Below are positions 1 to 7,071 of a DNA stretch of 7,380 nucleotides, piece by piece. Each line of letters starts with the position of its first letter. The first letter of the stretch is position 1. Under the pieces are notes generated by a model. The model saw only the letters and a list, made by a program, of their open reading frames with translations. It did not search any database and was not told the DNA's origin. The position numbers and the translations under genes were made by a program. The DNA is from Peptostreptococcaceae bacterium (GTDB lineage Bacteria > Bacillota_A > Clostridia > Peptostreptococcales > Acidaminobacteraceae): assembly GCA_013619035.1 (NCBI GenBank), contig JABXKX010000374.1:1-7380 (forward strand), given 5' to 3'.

Positions 1-210
1 CAACTGTTTAAAGAACAAACCGGCATGAATTTCGTAGACTTTTTAAAACATTTAAGGATTGAAAAATCAAAAGAGCTTCTAAAGGACACTGATTATAAAA
101 TTTATGAAATTGGAGCCAAAGTTGGATTTCAAAATCCGAAACATTTTATGAAGAGTTTTAAGCTGATTGTTGGTATATCACCTTCAGAATATCGGAAAAA
201 AATAATCTAA
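1..210 (+). CDS. AraC-family transcriptional regulator, C-terminal fragment (5' end outside window)
   Basis: The reading frame is open from base 1 and ends at TAA 208-210, giving 69 visible residues. They cover most of the AraC/XylS-type double helix-turn-helix DNA-binding domain. The start resembles the usual 'LFKxxTGxxFxxYLxxLRIEKAKELL' segment (here LFKEQTGMNFVDFLKHLRIE). It continues with the second HTH: 'KIYEIGAKVGFQNPKHFMKSFK' has the family pattern I.EIA..VGF.....F...FK, and the protein closes with GISPSEYRKK, the classic AraC C-terminus. The ATG at base 25 lies inside the domain and is not the true start. The N-terminal part is not visible, so a one-component sugar-binding AraC protein and a YesN-type response regulator are both possible. 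Its position just before a glycoside-utilisation operon on the same strand suggests that it controls that operon, which is an inference. Confidence 0.93.
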   Translation, partial: QLFKEQTGMNFVDFLKHLRIEKSKELLKDTDYKIYEIGAKVGFQNPKHFMKSFKLIVGISPSEYRKKII

Positions 211-237
211 CAAAATATAGACACTTAATTAAAATTT

Positions 238-298
238 ACTCCCTTTTTATTACCCTCATTTTCTAGGAAAATTAGAGTATATAGAAGGGAGTTTTTTT
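238..298 (+). terminator. Terminator-like stem-loop with T7 tail, overlapping the next gene's Shine-Dalgarno
   Basis: ACTCCCTT (238-245) pairs perfectly with AAGGGAGT (285-292); one G-U and one U-A pair (246/284, 247/283) extend the stem to ten pairs. A second stem sits inside: CTC-ATTTTC (255-263) with GAAAAT (267-272) and GAG (275-277), loop TAG, with a two-base bulge at 273-274. The right arm runs straight into seven T (292-298). This has the form of an intrinsic terminator for the regulator gene, but the T-run touches the ATG of the GH30 gene. It may instead act as an attenuator or an RNA switch. Pairing was done by hand with no energy calculation. Confidence 0.55.
284..291 (+). promoter_or_regulatory. 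Ribosome binding site of the GH30 gene, buried in the hairpin arm
   Basis: GAAGGGAG ends seven T bases before ATG 299, normal Shine-Dalgarno spacing, and fixes the start. The same bases form the 3' arm of the preceding stem-loop, so the folded RNA would hide the site. No convincing -35/-10 pair was found between 190 and 290. TATATA at 278-283 lacks a good -35 and would leave almost no leader. Confidence 0.6.
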
Positions 299-1636
299 AT
301 GCCAATAACAAAAATAATAAAAACGATTCAACACAGTGAAGATAGATTAAAGACGTACCATACAGGATTTGAACCATCATTTGATCCTGGTACACTCCTT
401 ATAGATGATCAAACAACGTATCAAGAAATTGAGGGGTTTGGTGGCGCGTTTACTGAAGCGGGAGGTTATGTATTATCACAATTATCACAATCAAAACAAG
501 ATGAAATTATAAATGCTTATTTTGATGATAAGAATGGACATGGTTACAATTTATGTCGAACTCATATCAACAGTTGTGATTTTTCATTAGGCAATTATGC
601 CTCTTGTGAGGAAGCAGGAGATGTAGAGTTAAACTCATTTAACATCAAAAGAGATCATGAATACTTGATTCCATTTATAAAATCTGCAAAGCAACTTAAT
701 AAAGATATTAAAATACTGGCATCACCTTGGAGTCCGCCAGCATGGATGAAAACAAATGGTGAAATGAACAATGGTGGTCAATTAAAAAAAGAGTATTCGC
801 AAGTTTGGGCAAACTATTATGTGAAGTATATTGAAGCTTATGAAAAAGAGGCGATTGATATATGGGGTGTAACCATACAAAATGAACCCGCAGCAACCCA
901 AGTATGGGATTCTTGTATATACTCTGCTGAGGAAGAAAGAGATTTTATAAAACGTTATTTAGGTCCCACTTTTACAAACCATCAGATGATAGATAAAAAA
1001 ATTATTATTTGGGATCATAATAGAGATGTTTTATTAGAAAGAGTACATCCTATCTTAAGCGATAAAGAGGCGAGTCAATATGTATGGGGTGTTGGTTTGC
1101 ACTGGTACATGTGTGAAGACTTTGAAAACTCATCAAAAGTTAAAGAACAATTTCCAGAGACCAATATTTTATTTACAGAAGGATGTAATGAAGGTGGCGT
1201 CAAATTAAATACTTGGTATACCGGTGAACGATATGGTCGAAACATTATTGGAGACCTGAACAACTGGTTAGTAGGGTGGATAGATTGGAATATGATTTTG
1301 GATCATCATGGAGGACCAAATCACGTTGGTAATTTCTGTGATGCTCCTATTATTGTTAATACAGAGACGCATGATGTTATTTACCAAAGTTCATATTTCT
1401 ATTTAGGACATTTTAGCCGCTATATCAAACCTGGAGCCGTTAGAATTGGTCATACCAATAAACATGATGCTGTTCAAACTGTATCATTTAAAAATCCTAA
1501 TCAAGAGATTGTAACGGTTTTGATGAATGAAACAGATATAGATGAAATAGTAACACTTAATTACAATGATGAAGCTTATAAGATAGATTTAAAAGCACAT
1601 TCAATCTATACAGTTATCTTCACGGAGGGTATATGA
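299..1636 (+). CDS. GH30 glycoside hydrolase (glucosylceramidase / beta-1,6-glucanase type), intracellular
   Basis: A 445-residue family 30 retaining glycosidase. Recognisable blocks in order: EGFGGAFTEAGGYVLSQLS (45-63, the GFGGAFTDA signature), CRTHINSCDFSLGNY (86-100), ILASPWSPPAWMKTNG (139-154), VTIQNEP (191-197) with E196 as likely acid/base, LHWY (267-270), and LFTEGC (291-296) with E294 as likely nucleophile. A (beta/alpha)8 barrel fills most of the protein and a small beta domain the last ~75 residues. There is no signal peptide or membrane segment, whereas many family members are secreted, so it should act on imported oligosaccharides. Bacterial GH30 enzymes of this type cleave beta-glucosidic bonds, including beta-1,6-glucan; exact specificity cannot be read here. 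It is the first gene of a four-gene operon and its TGA stop overlaps the next ATG (ATGA). Family assignment is firm, substrate is not. Confidence 0.93.
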   Translation: MPITKIIKTIQHSEDRLKTYHTGFEPSFDPGTLLIDDQTTYQEIEGFGGAFTEAGGYVLSQLSQSKQDEIINAYFDDKNGHGYNLCRTHINSCDFSLGNYASCEEAGDVELNSFNIKRDHEYLIPFIKSAKQLNKDIKILASPWSPPAWMKTNGEMNNGGQLKKEYSQVWANYYVKYIEAYEKEAIDIWGVTIQNEPAATQVWDSCIYSAEEERDFIKRYLGPTFTNHQMIDKKIIIWDHNRDVLLERVHPILSDKEASQYVWGVGLHWYMCEDFENSSKVKEQFPETNILFTEGCNEGGVKLNTWYTGERYGRNIIGDLNNWLVGWIDWNMILDHHGGPNHVGNFCDAPIIVNTETHDVIYQSSYFYLGHFSRYIKPGAVRIGHTNKHDAVQTVSFKNPNQEIVTVLMNETDIDEIVTLNYNDEAYKIDLKAHSIYTVIFTEGI

Positions 1637-4600
1637 AAACAATAATTAATAATTATGATCAAGCCAAACCATTTTCTAGTTTTTTACCAGGTATTGCTGG
1701 TTTAAAAGGGATTCCAATGTGGTCCTTTTATGTGAACAGAGGACAAGCTATTGGCAGTTTTGGTGTTGAGAATAAGAACAATGCAATTATGGAATTTTTT
1801 CCAGCGAATACAATGTATCAGACGATTGCTAGAAATGGTTTCCGTACGTTTATAAAATTAAAGTCGAAAATAATTGAACCCTTTAAAGAAAATCCAATCA
1901 ATGAACAAATCAATAGAACCATGACGATAGAAATGAATAGTATTGAGATTTTAGAAGAAGACAAACAAAATCAGTTAGAAACAAAGGTTCAATACTTTAC
2001 CATGCCAGAAGATAATTATGCGGCATTATCTCGTACCGTTTCTATCAAAAATACTTCTAAAGACACTATGACGATTGAAGTACTTGATGGTCTGCCTTGT
2101 ATTATTCCATTTGGTATAGATAATGATGCTTATAAAGCAGTAGGAAATACATTAAGAGCATGGATGGATGTTGGAAATCTGAATGAAAATGTACCGTTTT
2201 ACAAAGTTAGATCAAGTACAGCTGATACATCTGAAGTGTCAGAAGTTATTAAAGGACATTTTTATTTGTCATTTACTTCAGATGCGGAGCTTATAGAACC
2301 CATTATTGATATGGATGTTATATTTGGAAGCAACACATCGTTAAGTTATCCGGAAAACTTTTCTAATTCTCCAGTAAAACACTTAAAAACACATAAACAA
2401 CATTATATTAATAAGGTATCGGGTGGTTTTTCAGACCTTGATGTGACCTTAAAACCAGGAGAAGAGATTACACTTTATACCATTATAGGTCATATTGCAT
2501 CAGTGGAAGCTCTTAATACAATCAAAGATCGTATCTCATCAAAAGATTATATTGAAAACAAAAGAATGATAGCAAGAAAATTAACCGATGAGTTAACTGA
2601 AAATATGTCTACAGATACAAGTCATGAGTTATTTAATCACTATGCGAAACAGTGTTATTTAGACAATGTATTGCGTGGAGGTTATCCAATTACTCTAGGA
2701 GAAAAGAAACATGTTTATCATGTGTATTCTAGAAAACATGGTGATTTGGAAAGAGATTACAACTTTTTTTCATTAAGCCCTGAAATGTATTCGCAAGGCA
2801 ATGGTAATTTTAGAGATGCCAATCAAAATAGAAGAAATGATATATTTTTCAATCCAGAAATCGGTACTTTCAATGTAAAGTTATTTATGAATCTTATTCA
2901 GTTGGATGGATATAATCCTCTTGTAGTAAAAGGATCACTATTTCACATCAAGGATACTTCCAAGATTGAATCTATATTAGGGTGTCTTCCAGACTTCTTA
3001 AAACAACCTTTTTCACCAGGTCAATTGATGACATATCTTCAGGAACATTATTTTGAAGAAAAAGCAGATATTATGATGAACATGATATTAGATACTGCAG
3101 AACAGAGTTATGAAGCTGATTTTGGAGAAGGATTTTGGGTAGATCACTGGACGTACAATATGGATCATATTGAAAGTTATTTGTCGGTATTTCCAGATAA
3201 GAAACATAAAATGTTATTTGAGGAAAAAGACTATGTTTACTTTAACAGCCCAGCGAAGGTCCGTTCTAGAAAAGAAAAATATGTAACAACAGATAGAGGT
3301 GTAAGACAATATCATGCCATTGAAGAATCACATGATACTGTTGGTCTTGTAAAATCAGCTTATGGCAAAGGTGAAGTATTCAAGTCAAATTTATTTTCTA
3401 AACTACTGAATTTAGCGGTTATTAAATTTGCTACTTTAGATATTGAAGGCATTGGGATTGAAATGGAAGCCAATAAACCTGGTTGGAATGATTCATTAAA
3501 TGGTTTACCGGGTGTATTTGGATCTGGTGTTTCTGAAACATTGGAACTGAAGAGATTGGTTCAATTCTTATTAGAAGTAAATCATGATGAATTGGTTGAA
3601 CTCCCTATTGAAAGCTTTAACTTTACGATTTCAATCATGGATAGGTTGTCTAGATTCACATCAAACAGTTCAAAAAACAGACTGTTCCAATATTGGTCTC
3701 AGGTGACTTCTTTAAGAGAAGCATATAGAACACAGATTTATAAAGGTATTTCTGGTGAAGTAGAAACCTTTAACAGAAGTGAAGTTAAAAACATCTTAAA
3801 AAAGTTTATTGAAAAAATCGATCAGGGTATAGAAAAAGCACTTGATTTAGGTGACGGTCTTATTCCAACTTACATGAGATATGATTTACAAGTAAGTGAA
3901 ACCAATCATACAGAGATACTGGGCTACAGAGTCAAAAGACTGCCTTATTTCTTAGAAGCACCAACTAAATATTTAAAAGTGACCAAAGACAATAGAAATG
4001 TATATGATCGTGTGAAAAAGTCCAATATCTATGATAAGACATTAAAGATGTACAAGGTTAGTGAAAGTCTAAATTCAGAACCGTTTGAAATTGGTCGAGC
4101 AAGAGCCTTTACACCTGGTTGGTTAGAAAACGAATCTATTTTCCTTCATATGTCGTATAAATATCTATTGGAAGTCTTAAAATCAGGTTTATATGATGAG
4201 TTTTATGAGGATATTCAAACCTCATTGGTTCCGATGATGGACCAGTCAACATATGGTAGAAGTGTTTTAGAAAACTCTTCATTTATTGCCAGTAGTGCAA
4301 ATCCTGATATGTCTCAGCATGGAAGAGGATTTATTGCAAGATTATCAGGTTCTACAGCAGAATTTATTCATATATGGATTTTGATGATGTCTGGACAAAC
4401 ACCCTTTAGATATCAAAATGATCAGCTTGAATTGCATTTTGAACCGATTCTGCATAAAACATTCTTTAAAAATCATAAAGTATCATATAAATTTTTCGGT
4501 TCAACGGATGTAACATATATCAATAAGACAGATAAAAACACATGGGATGGCCTAAAAACCACTTCAATTAAATTATCACAAAATAATATCATTACTGAAT

Positions 4601-4683
4601 TTGAAGAGTTTGTACCAGCACCATATGCTGAACACATACGAGATGGTGCTTATGACAGCATAGTTGTCACACTGGAGGATTAA
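1633..4683 (+). CDS. Large GH94-like beta-glucan/oligosaccharide phosphorylase, probably GH161
   Basis: A 1016-residue inverting glycoside phosphorylase, of the sort usually labelled 'cellobiose phosphorylase'. Such enzymes split beta-glucosidic bonds with phosphate, releasing alpha-glucose 1-phosphate. Expected order: N-terminal beta-sandwich (~1-300), linker helices, (alpha/alpha)6 barrel (~350-930), C-terminal strands. Key segments: FRDANQNRRND (393-403, substrate-site RD motif), GFWVDHWTYN (500-509), PGWNDSLNGLPG (616-627), where D620 matches the general-acid Asp of the GH94 'DWND' motif, and HGRGFIARLSGSTAEF (896-911), where H896 and S907-T908 resemble the phosphate-binding His and Thr/Gly loop. 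The length exceeds classical ~800-residue GH94 cellobiose phosphorylases and fits the beta-1,3-(oligo)glucan phosphorylase families GH149/GH161; the N-terminal motif GIPMWSFYVNRGQAIGSFG looks GH161-like to me from memory. No signal peptide: cytoplasmic. ATG 1633 overlaps the GH30 stop and has GGAGGG at 1624-1629. The phosphorylase class is fairly sure, the exact family less so. Confidence 0.8.
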   Translation: MKTIINNYDQAKPFSSFLPGIAGLKGIPMWSFYVNRGQAIGSFGVENKNNAIMEFFPANTMYQTIARNGFRTFIKLKSKIIEPFKENPINEQINRTMTIEMNSIEILEEDKQNQLETKVQYFTMPEDNYAALSRTVSIKNTSKDTMTIEVLDGLPCIIPFGIDNDAYKAVGNTLRAWMDVGNLNENVPFYKVRSSTADTSEVSEVIKGHFYLSFTSDAELIEPIIDMDVIFGSNTSLSYPENFSNSPVKHLKTHKQHYINKVSGGFSDLDVTLKPGEEITLYTIIGHIASVEALNTIKDRISSKDYIENKRMIARKLTDELTENMSTDTSHELFNHYAKQCYLDNVLRGGYPITLGEKKHVYHVYSRKHGDLERDYNFFSLSPEMYSQGNGNFRDANQNRRNDIFFNPEIGTFNVKLFMNLIQLDGYNPLVVKGSLFHIKDTSKIESILGCLPDFLKQPFSPGQLMTYLQEHYFEEKADIMMNMILDTAEQSYEADFGEGFWVDHWTYNMDHIESYLSVFPDKKHKMLFEEKDYVYFNSPAKVRSRKEKYVTTDRGVRQYHAIEESHDTVGLVKSAYGKGEVFKSNLFSKLLNLAVIKFATLDIEGIGIEMEANKPGWNDSLNGLPGVFGSGVSETLELKRLVQFLLEVNHDELVELPIESFNFTISIMDRLSRFTSNSSKNRLFQYWSQVTSLREAYRTQIYKGISGEVETFNRSEVKNILKKFIEKIDQGIEKALDLGDGLIPTYMRYDLQVSETNHTEILGYRVKRLPYFLEAPTKYLKVTKDNRNVYDRVKKSNIYDKTLKMYKVSESLNSEPFEIGRARAFTPGWLENESIFLHMSYKYLLEVLKSGLYDEFYEDIQTSLVPMMDQSTYGRSVLENSSFIASSANPDMSQHGRGFIARLSGSTAEFIHIWILMMSGQTPFRYQNDQLELHFEPILHKTFFKNHKVSYKFFGSTDVTYINKTDKNTWDGLKTTSIKLSQNNIITEFEEFVPAPYAEHIRDGAYDSIVVTLED
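4674..4679 (+). promoter_or_regulatory. Shine-Dalgarno that decides the yesL-like start
   Basis: GGAGGA lies inside the last codons of the phosphorylase gene, six bases (counted from the end of GGAGG) before ATG 4685. It selects ATG 4685 over the in-frame TTG at 4664, which would add seven residues, precede this site and start inside the upstream gene. Confidence 0.8.
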
Positions 4684-4684
4684 G

Positions 4685-5290
4685 ATGAATCTATTTAGAT
4701 TAGATAGTTTACCTTATAAAATTGCCACAAAGGTATACCAAATATTGCTTTTGTCATTATTATGGTATGTTACGAGTTTACCACTGCTTACGATAGGAGC
4801 GTCTACTAGTGCTTTATTTTATGCTAGTAGCAAGATCATTAGAGATGAAGACCCTAGATTAATCAAAGATTTCATGAAAGGATTTAAAGACAACTTTTTC
4901 AAATCGACGATGGTTTATTTAGTATTGCTTGTAGTGGGATTGTTGTTCGTAGGGAATATGAAAGCTTATATGGCTGTTCATGATATGTCAAAGGTTTTAA
5001 TGGCCGTACAAATACTAATGATTATCGAGTTAGCTGTTGTTGTAATATACAGTTTCCCAATTATTTCACGTTATGATCTGAATGTGTTTAAAACTTTAAA
5101 AGCAGCTCTGTTAATCGGAAATAGACATTTAGGTACAACAGTACAGAGTTTGATATTTATCATCACGACATTGGCGCTTGTCGGTATTTATCCTGCGTTA
5201 TTTGTTTTGTTGATACCAGGTATTATTGGTATAAGCAACTATTACATTATCAATACGGTTTTAATAAAATATACAACGATAGAGGAGTAA
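4685..5290 (+). CDS. YesL-family (DUF624) integral membrane protein
   Basis: A 201-residue membrane protein of the YesL/DUF624 family. The N-terminal half carries the family pattern: a first hydrophobic helix (~17-36) with LLWYVTSLPLLTIGASTSAL, then KIIRDEDPRLIKDFMKGFKDNF (49-70, typically 'rdEd..i.kdFfksFkeNf'). Further hydrophobic stretches lie at about 74-94, 104-126 and 152-190, giving four to five membrane passes. No enzymatic or transport motif is visible. Family members occur beside ABC sugar importers and glycosidase genes in Gram-positive bacteria, and their molecular role is not established. Here the gene sits one base after the phosphorylase stop and four bases before the beta-glucosidase start, so it is surely co-transcribed. 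The start at ATG 4685 is chosen on the ribosome site at 4674-4679. Family call is firm, function unknown. Confidence 0.9.
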   Translation: MNLFRLDSLPYKIATKVYQILLLSLLWYVTSLPLLTIGASTSALFYASSKIIRDEDPRLIKDFMKGFKDNFFKSTMVYLVLLVVGLLFVGNMKAYMAVHDMSKVLMAVQILMIIELAVVVIYSFPIISRYDLNVFKTLKAALLIGNRHLGTTVQSLIFIITTLALVGIYPALFVLLIPGIIGISNYYIINTVLIKYTTIEE

Positions 5291-5294
5291 TTTA

Positions 5295-6611
5295 ATGAAA
5301 GATTTCATTTTTGGTACAGCAACTGCTTCATATCAGATTGAAGGTGCACATGATACAGATGGCAGAACACCTTCGATTTGGGATATGTTTTCTAAATCAC
5401 CTGGAAAAGTAGAAAATGGTGATAACGGTGATACTGCCTGTGATCATTACAATCGCTATAAAGAAGACGTTGAGATTATTGAATCATTAGGAGTAGATGC
5501 CTATAGATTTTCAATATCGTGGTCACGAATTTATCCTGAAAAAGGTGTATACAACGAAAAAGGCATGATGTTTTATAAAAATTTGATTGCCGCTTTAAAA
5601 GCTAAAGGTATTAAGTGTTATGTGACGTTATATCATTGGGATTTACCGATGTGGGCATATAATTTAGGAGGCTGGTTAAATCGTGATGTTGTGACGTGGT
5701 TTGATGACTTTTCTAATAAAATGTTTGATGAACTTGGAGATACTGTTGAGGGTTGGATTACTCATAATGAACCCTTCTGTGCGGCATTTCTTGGCTATCT
5801 AACAGGCTATCATGCACCCGGTCATGACAATGGTCAACAGGGGGCTAGAGCAGCTCACCATATGTTATTATCACATGGTAAAGCAGTAGAATCTTATAGA
5901 AAAACTAAGTTAACTGCACCAATTGGTATCACACTAAATTTAGCACAGTTATACTTAGCAGATGATACAAAAGAAACACTCATAGCAAAAGAGTATGCAG
6001 ATATTTATCACAATAGATTCTTCTTAGATCCCTTATTTAAAGGTGAGTATCCTAAAGAGTATTTTGAATTTGCAGGTGTACACCCTGATTTTGAAGATTT
6101 TGTAGAATCGGGGGATTTAGAGTTAATTTCAATTCCATGTGATTTCTTAGGCATCAACTATTATACTTGGACTCATATGAAGGGTGGCGACTATCCATTT
6201 GCCTATGAGGAAGTGAAGTGTGGTAAAGATGAAACAGCTATGGGCTGGGATATCACGCCTAATGCTTTATATGAATTGGTAAAACGTTTGAGAAAAGACT
6301 ATACCAACTTACCGATTATGGTCACTGAAAATGGCGCTGCATTTAATGATGTAGTTGAAAGTGATGGCAGCATAAATGATGTTGGAAGACTTAACTATAT
6401 TAAAGAACATCTTGAAGTCATTGAAAAACTTAATCAAGAGGGTATGGACGTAACGGGCTATTTCTTGTGGTCATTACTAGACAACTTTGAATGGGCATGT
6501 GGTTATGATAAAAGGTTTGGTATCGTCAGAGTCGACTATGATACGAAAGAGAGAACACTAAAGAATAGTGCGTTATGGTATAGAGAGTATATAAAGAGTA
6601 AAAGAATATAA
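5295..6611 (+). CDS. GH1 beta-glucosidase, non-phosphorylated substrates
   Basis: A 438-residue family 1 retaining beta-glycosidase of normal length. It begins with the GH1 N-terminal signature FIFGTATASYQIEGA (4-18, Q14 binding the glycone), then YHWDLP (113-118), THNEP (156-160) with acid/base E159, and VTENG (343-347) with nucleophile E345. The glycone pocket DNFEWACGYDKRFG (396-409) has the E399-W400 pair of true beta-glucosidases. The Ser/Lys/Tyr phosphate pocket of 6-phospho-beta-glucosidases is not evident, so the substrate is probably a free disaccharide or short oligosaccharide delivered by a permease or ABC importer, not a PTS product. No signal peptide: cytoplasmic. GAGGAG at 5282-5287 is seven bases before ATG 5295. 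As last gene of the operon it would take the final products of the GH30 and phosphorylase steps to glucose. Beta-galactosidase or beta-fucosidase side activity is common in the family. Confidence 0.96.
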   Translation: MKDFIFGTATASYQIEGAHDTDGRTPSIWDMFSKSPGKVENGDNGDTACDHYNRYKEDVEIIESLGVDAYRFSISWSRIYPEKGVYNEKGMMFYKNLIAALKAKGIKCYVTLYHWDLPMWAYNLGGWLNRDVVTWFDDFSNKMFDELGDTVEGWITHNEPFCAAFLGYLTGYHAPGHDNGQQGARAAHHMLLSHGKAVESYRKTKLTAPIGITLNLAQLYLADDTKETLIAKEYADIYHNRFFLDPLFKGEYPKEYFEFAGVHPDFEDFVESGDLELISIPCDFLGINYYTWTHMKGGDYPFAYEEVKCGKDETAMGWDITPNALYELVKRLRKDYTNLPIMVTENGAAFNDVVESDGSINDVGRLNYIKEHLEVIEKLNQEGMDVTGYFLWSLLDNFEWACGYDKRFGIVRVDYDTKERTLKNSALWYREYIKSKRI

Positions 6612-6681
6612 AGATGAAGCTCTAAGGATAAAAAAGTTATAGAAAATGTATAAAAACGATAATTTAATAGTAGTCATACTC

Positions 6682-6704
6682 AACCTCTTGAATATCAAGG
6701 GGTT
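6682..6704 (+). terminator. Strong hairpin after the operon, possible transcription end
   Basis: AACCTCTTGA (6682-6691) pairs with TCAAGGGGTT (6695-6704) through ten pairs (one U-G), with loop ATA. It lies about 70 bases after the beta-glucosidase stop. Only three T follow (6703-6705), two of them in the stem, so it is a weak intrinsic terminator by the usual rule. It could instead be an RNA-stabilising 3' stem or part of the repeat cluster next to it. Confidence 0.45.
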
Positions 6705-6709
6705 TAACG

Positions 6710-6748
6710 TTATGTACATAAGTCTCAAAAATGTACGTTATTTTTTTT
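6710..6748 (+). terminator. AT-rich stem followed by T8, candidate operon terminator
   Basis: TTATGTACAT (6710-6719) pairs with ATGTACGTTA (6731-6740), with one mismatch and one wobble, across an 11-base loop. Eight T follow directly (6741-6748). The T-tract is good for termination but the stem is AT-rich and weak. The same bases belong to the ATGTACAT repeat cluster, so the stem may be a by-product of those inverted copies. Confidence 0.4.
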
Positions 6749-6828
6749 ATGTGCATTATAATTTAATGATCATAATGTACATTTTTCTTGATCATAAATA
6801 CATTGAAACTTACTTCTGTTATGTACAT
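6710..6828. repeat. Cluster of ATGTACAT-type palindromic repeats in both orientations
   Basis: Four copies of ATGTAC(A/G)T occur at 6712-6719, 6731-6738, 6775-6782 and 6821-6828, and TGTACATG at 6898-6905 is a possible outlier. The first is the core of a perfect 12-base palindrome (6710-6721, TTATGTACATAA). Copies two and three sit in an inverted repeat: AAAAATGTACGTTA (6727-6740) against TAATGTACATTTTT (6773-6786), 13 of 14 matching. A direct repeat overlaps them: 6767-6783 and 6789-6804, both starting TGATCATAA and ending TACATT. Multiple short repeats like this are seen at the ends of some insertion sequences (the IS21 family carries several per end) and in clustered operators. No transposase gene is present. 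Confidence 0.55.
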
Positions 6829-7070
6829 TTTATTATATATGTTACCTGGTGGCAAACTATCGAATTCTGATATGTAGGAGAGTGTTGTAGATCTCACTGT
6901 ACATGTCTAAGAATCTAACCTAAATCCAGATCACCAGTGTCTAGTGAAGTCAATGCTACAATAACTATGAGTTAATCTCACTAACGCTATGAGAATTTTT
7001 CTGTTATTTAGTTTGAAAAGTAGATGATAATAATTACTTGATCAAATAATTATGTTAGTCTAAGCTATCT
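6829..7070. other. Non-coding stretch with no recognisable gene
   Basis: This part of the 487-base gap holds no ORF with a ribosome site and no tRNA or rRNA that I recognise. Small structures only: an AGATCT palindrome at 6889-6894, a direct repeat of CTATGAG (6964-6970 and 6987-6993), and a five-pair stem TCTCA/TGAGA (6976-6980, 6990-6994) followed by A and five T (6996-7000), too weak to call a terminator. Base composition is less AT-skewed over 6840-6960 than in the flanks, so it could be a decayed gene or element interior. Confidence 0.4.
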
Positions 7071-7071
7071 T

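Noticed and set aside
211..298. Catabolite-repression (cre) site or a normal -35/-10 promoter before the operon
   Set aside because: No match to the cre pattern and no properly spaced -35/-10 pair; TATAGA at 216-221 and TATATA at 278-283 lack partners.
708..896. Minus-strand open frame inside the GH30 gene
   Set aside because: Antisense shadow of a conserved catalytic region, with no recognisable protein features.
1075..1263. Minus-strand open frame inside the GH30 gene
   Set aside because: Antisense shadow of the region carrying the catalytic nucleophile.
4664..4684. TTG start that would lengthen the YesL protein by seven residues
   Set aside because: It lies upstream of the clear GGAGGA site, which is spaced correctly for ATG 4685, and the family N-terminus begins around that Met.
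6646..6870. Forward 74-residue open frame after the beta-glucosidase
   Set aside because: No ribosome site before its ATG, composition dominated by Tyr/Ile/Phe/Asn from AT-rich DNA, and it runs through a strong hairpin and the ATGTACAT repeats.
6821..6877. 18-codon reading frame starting at one of the ATGTACAT copies
   Set aside because: No Shine-Dalgarno, start codon inside a repeat, and no recognised peptide.
6710..6905. CRISPR-like repeat array
   Set aside because: Repeats are short, in both orientations and irregularly spaced (centre spacings about 19, 44, 46 and 77), with no cas genes.
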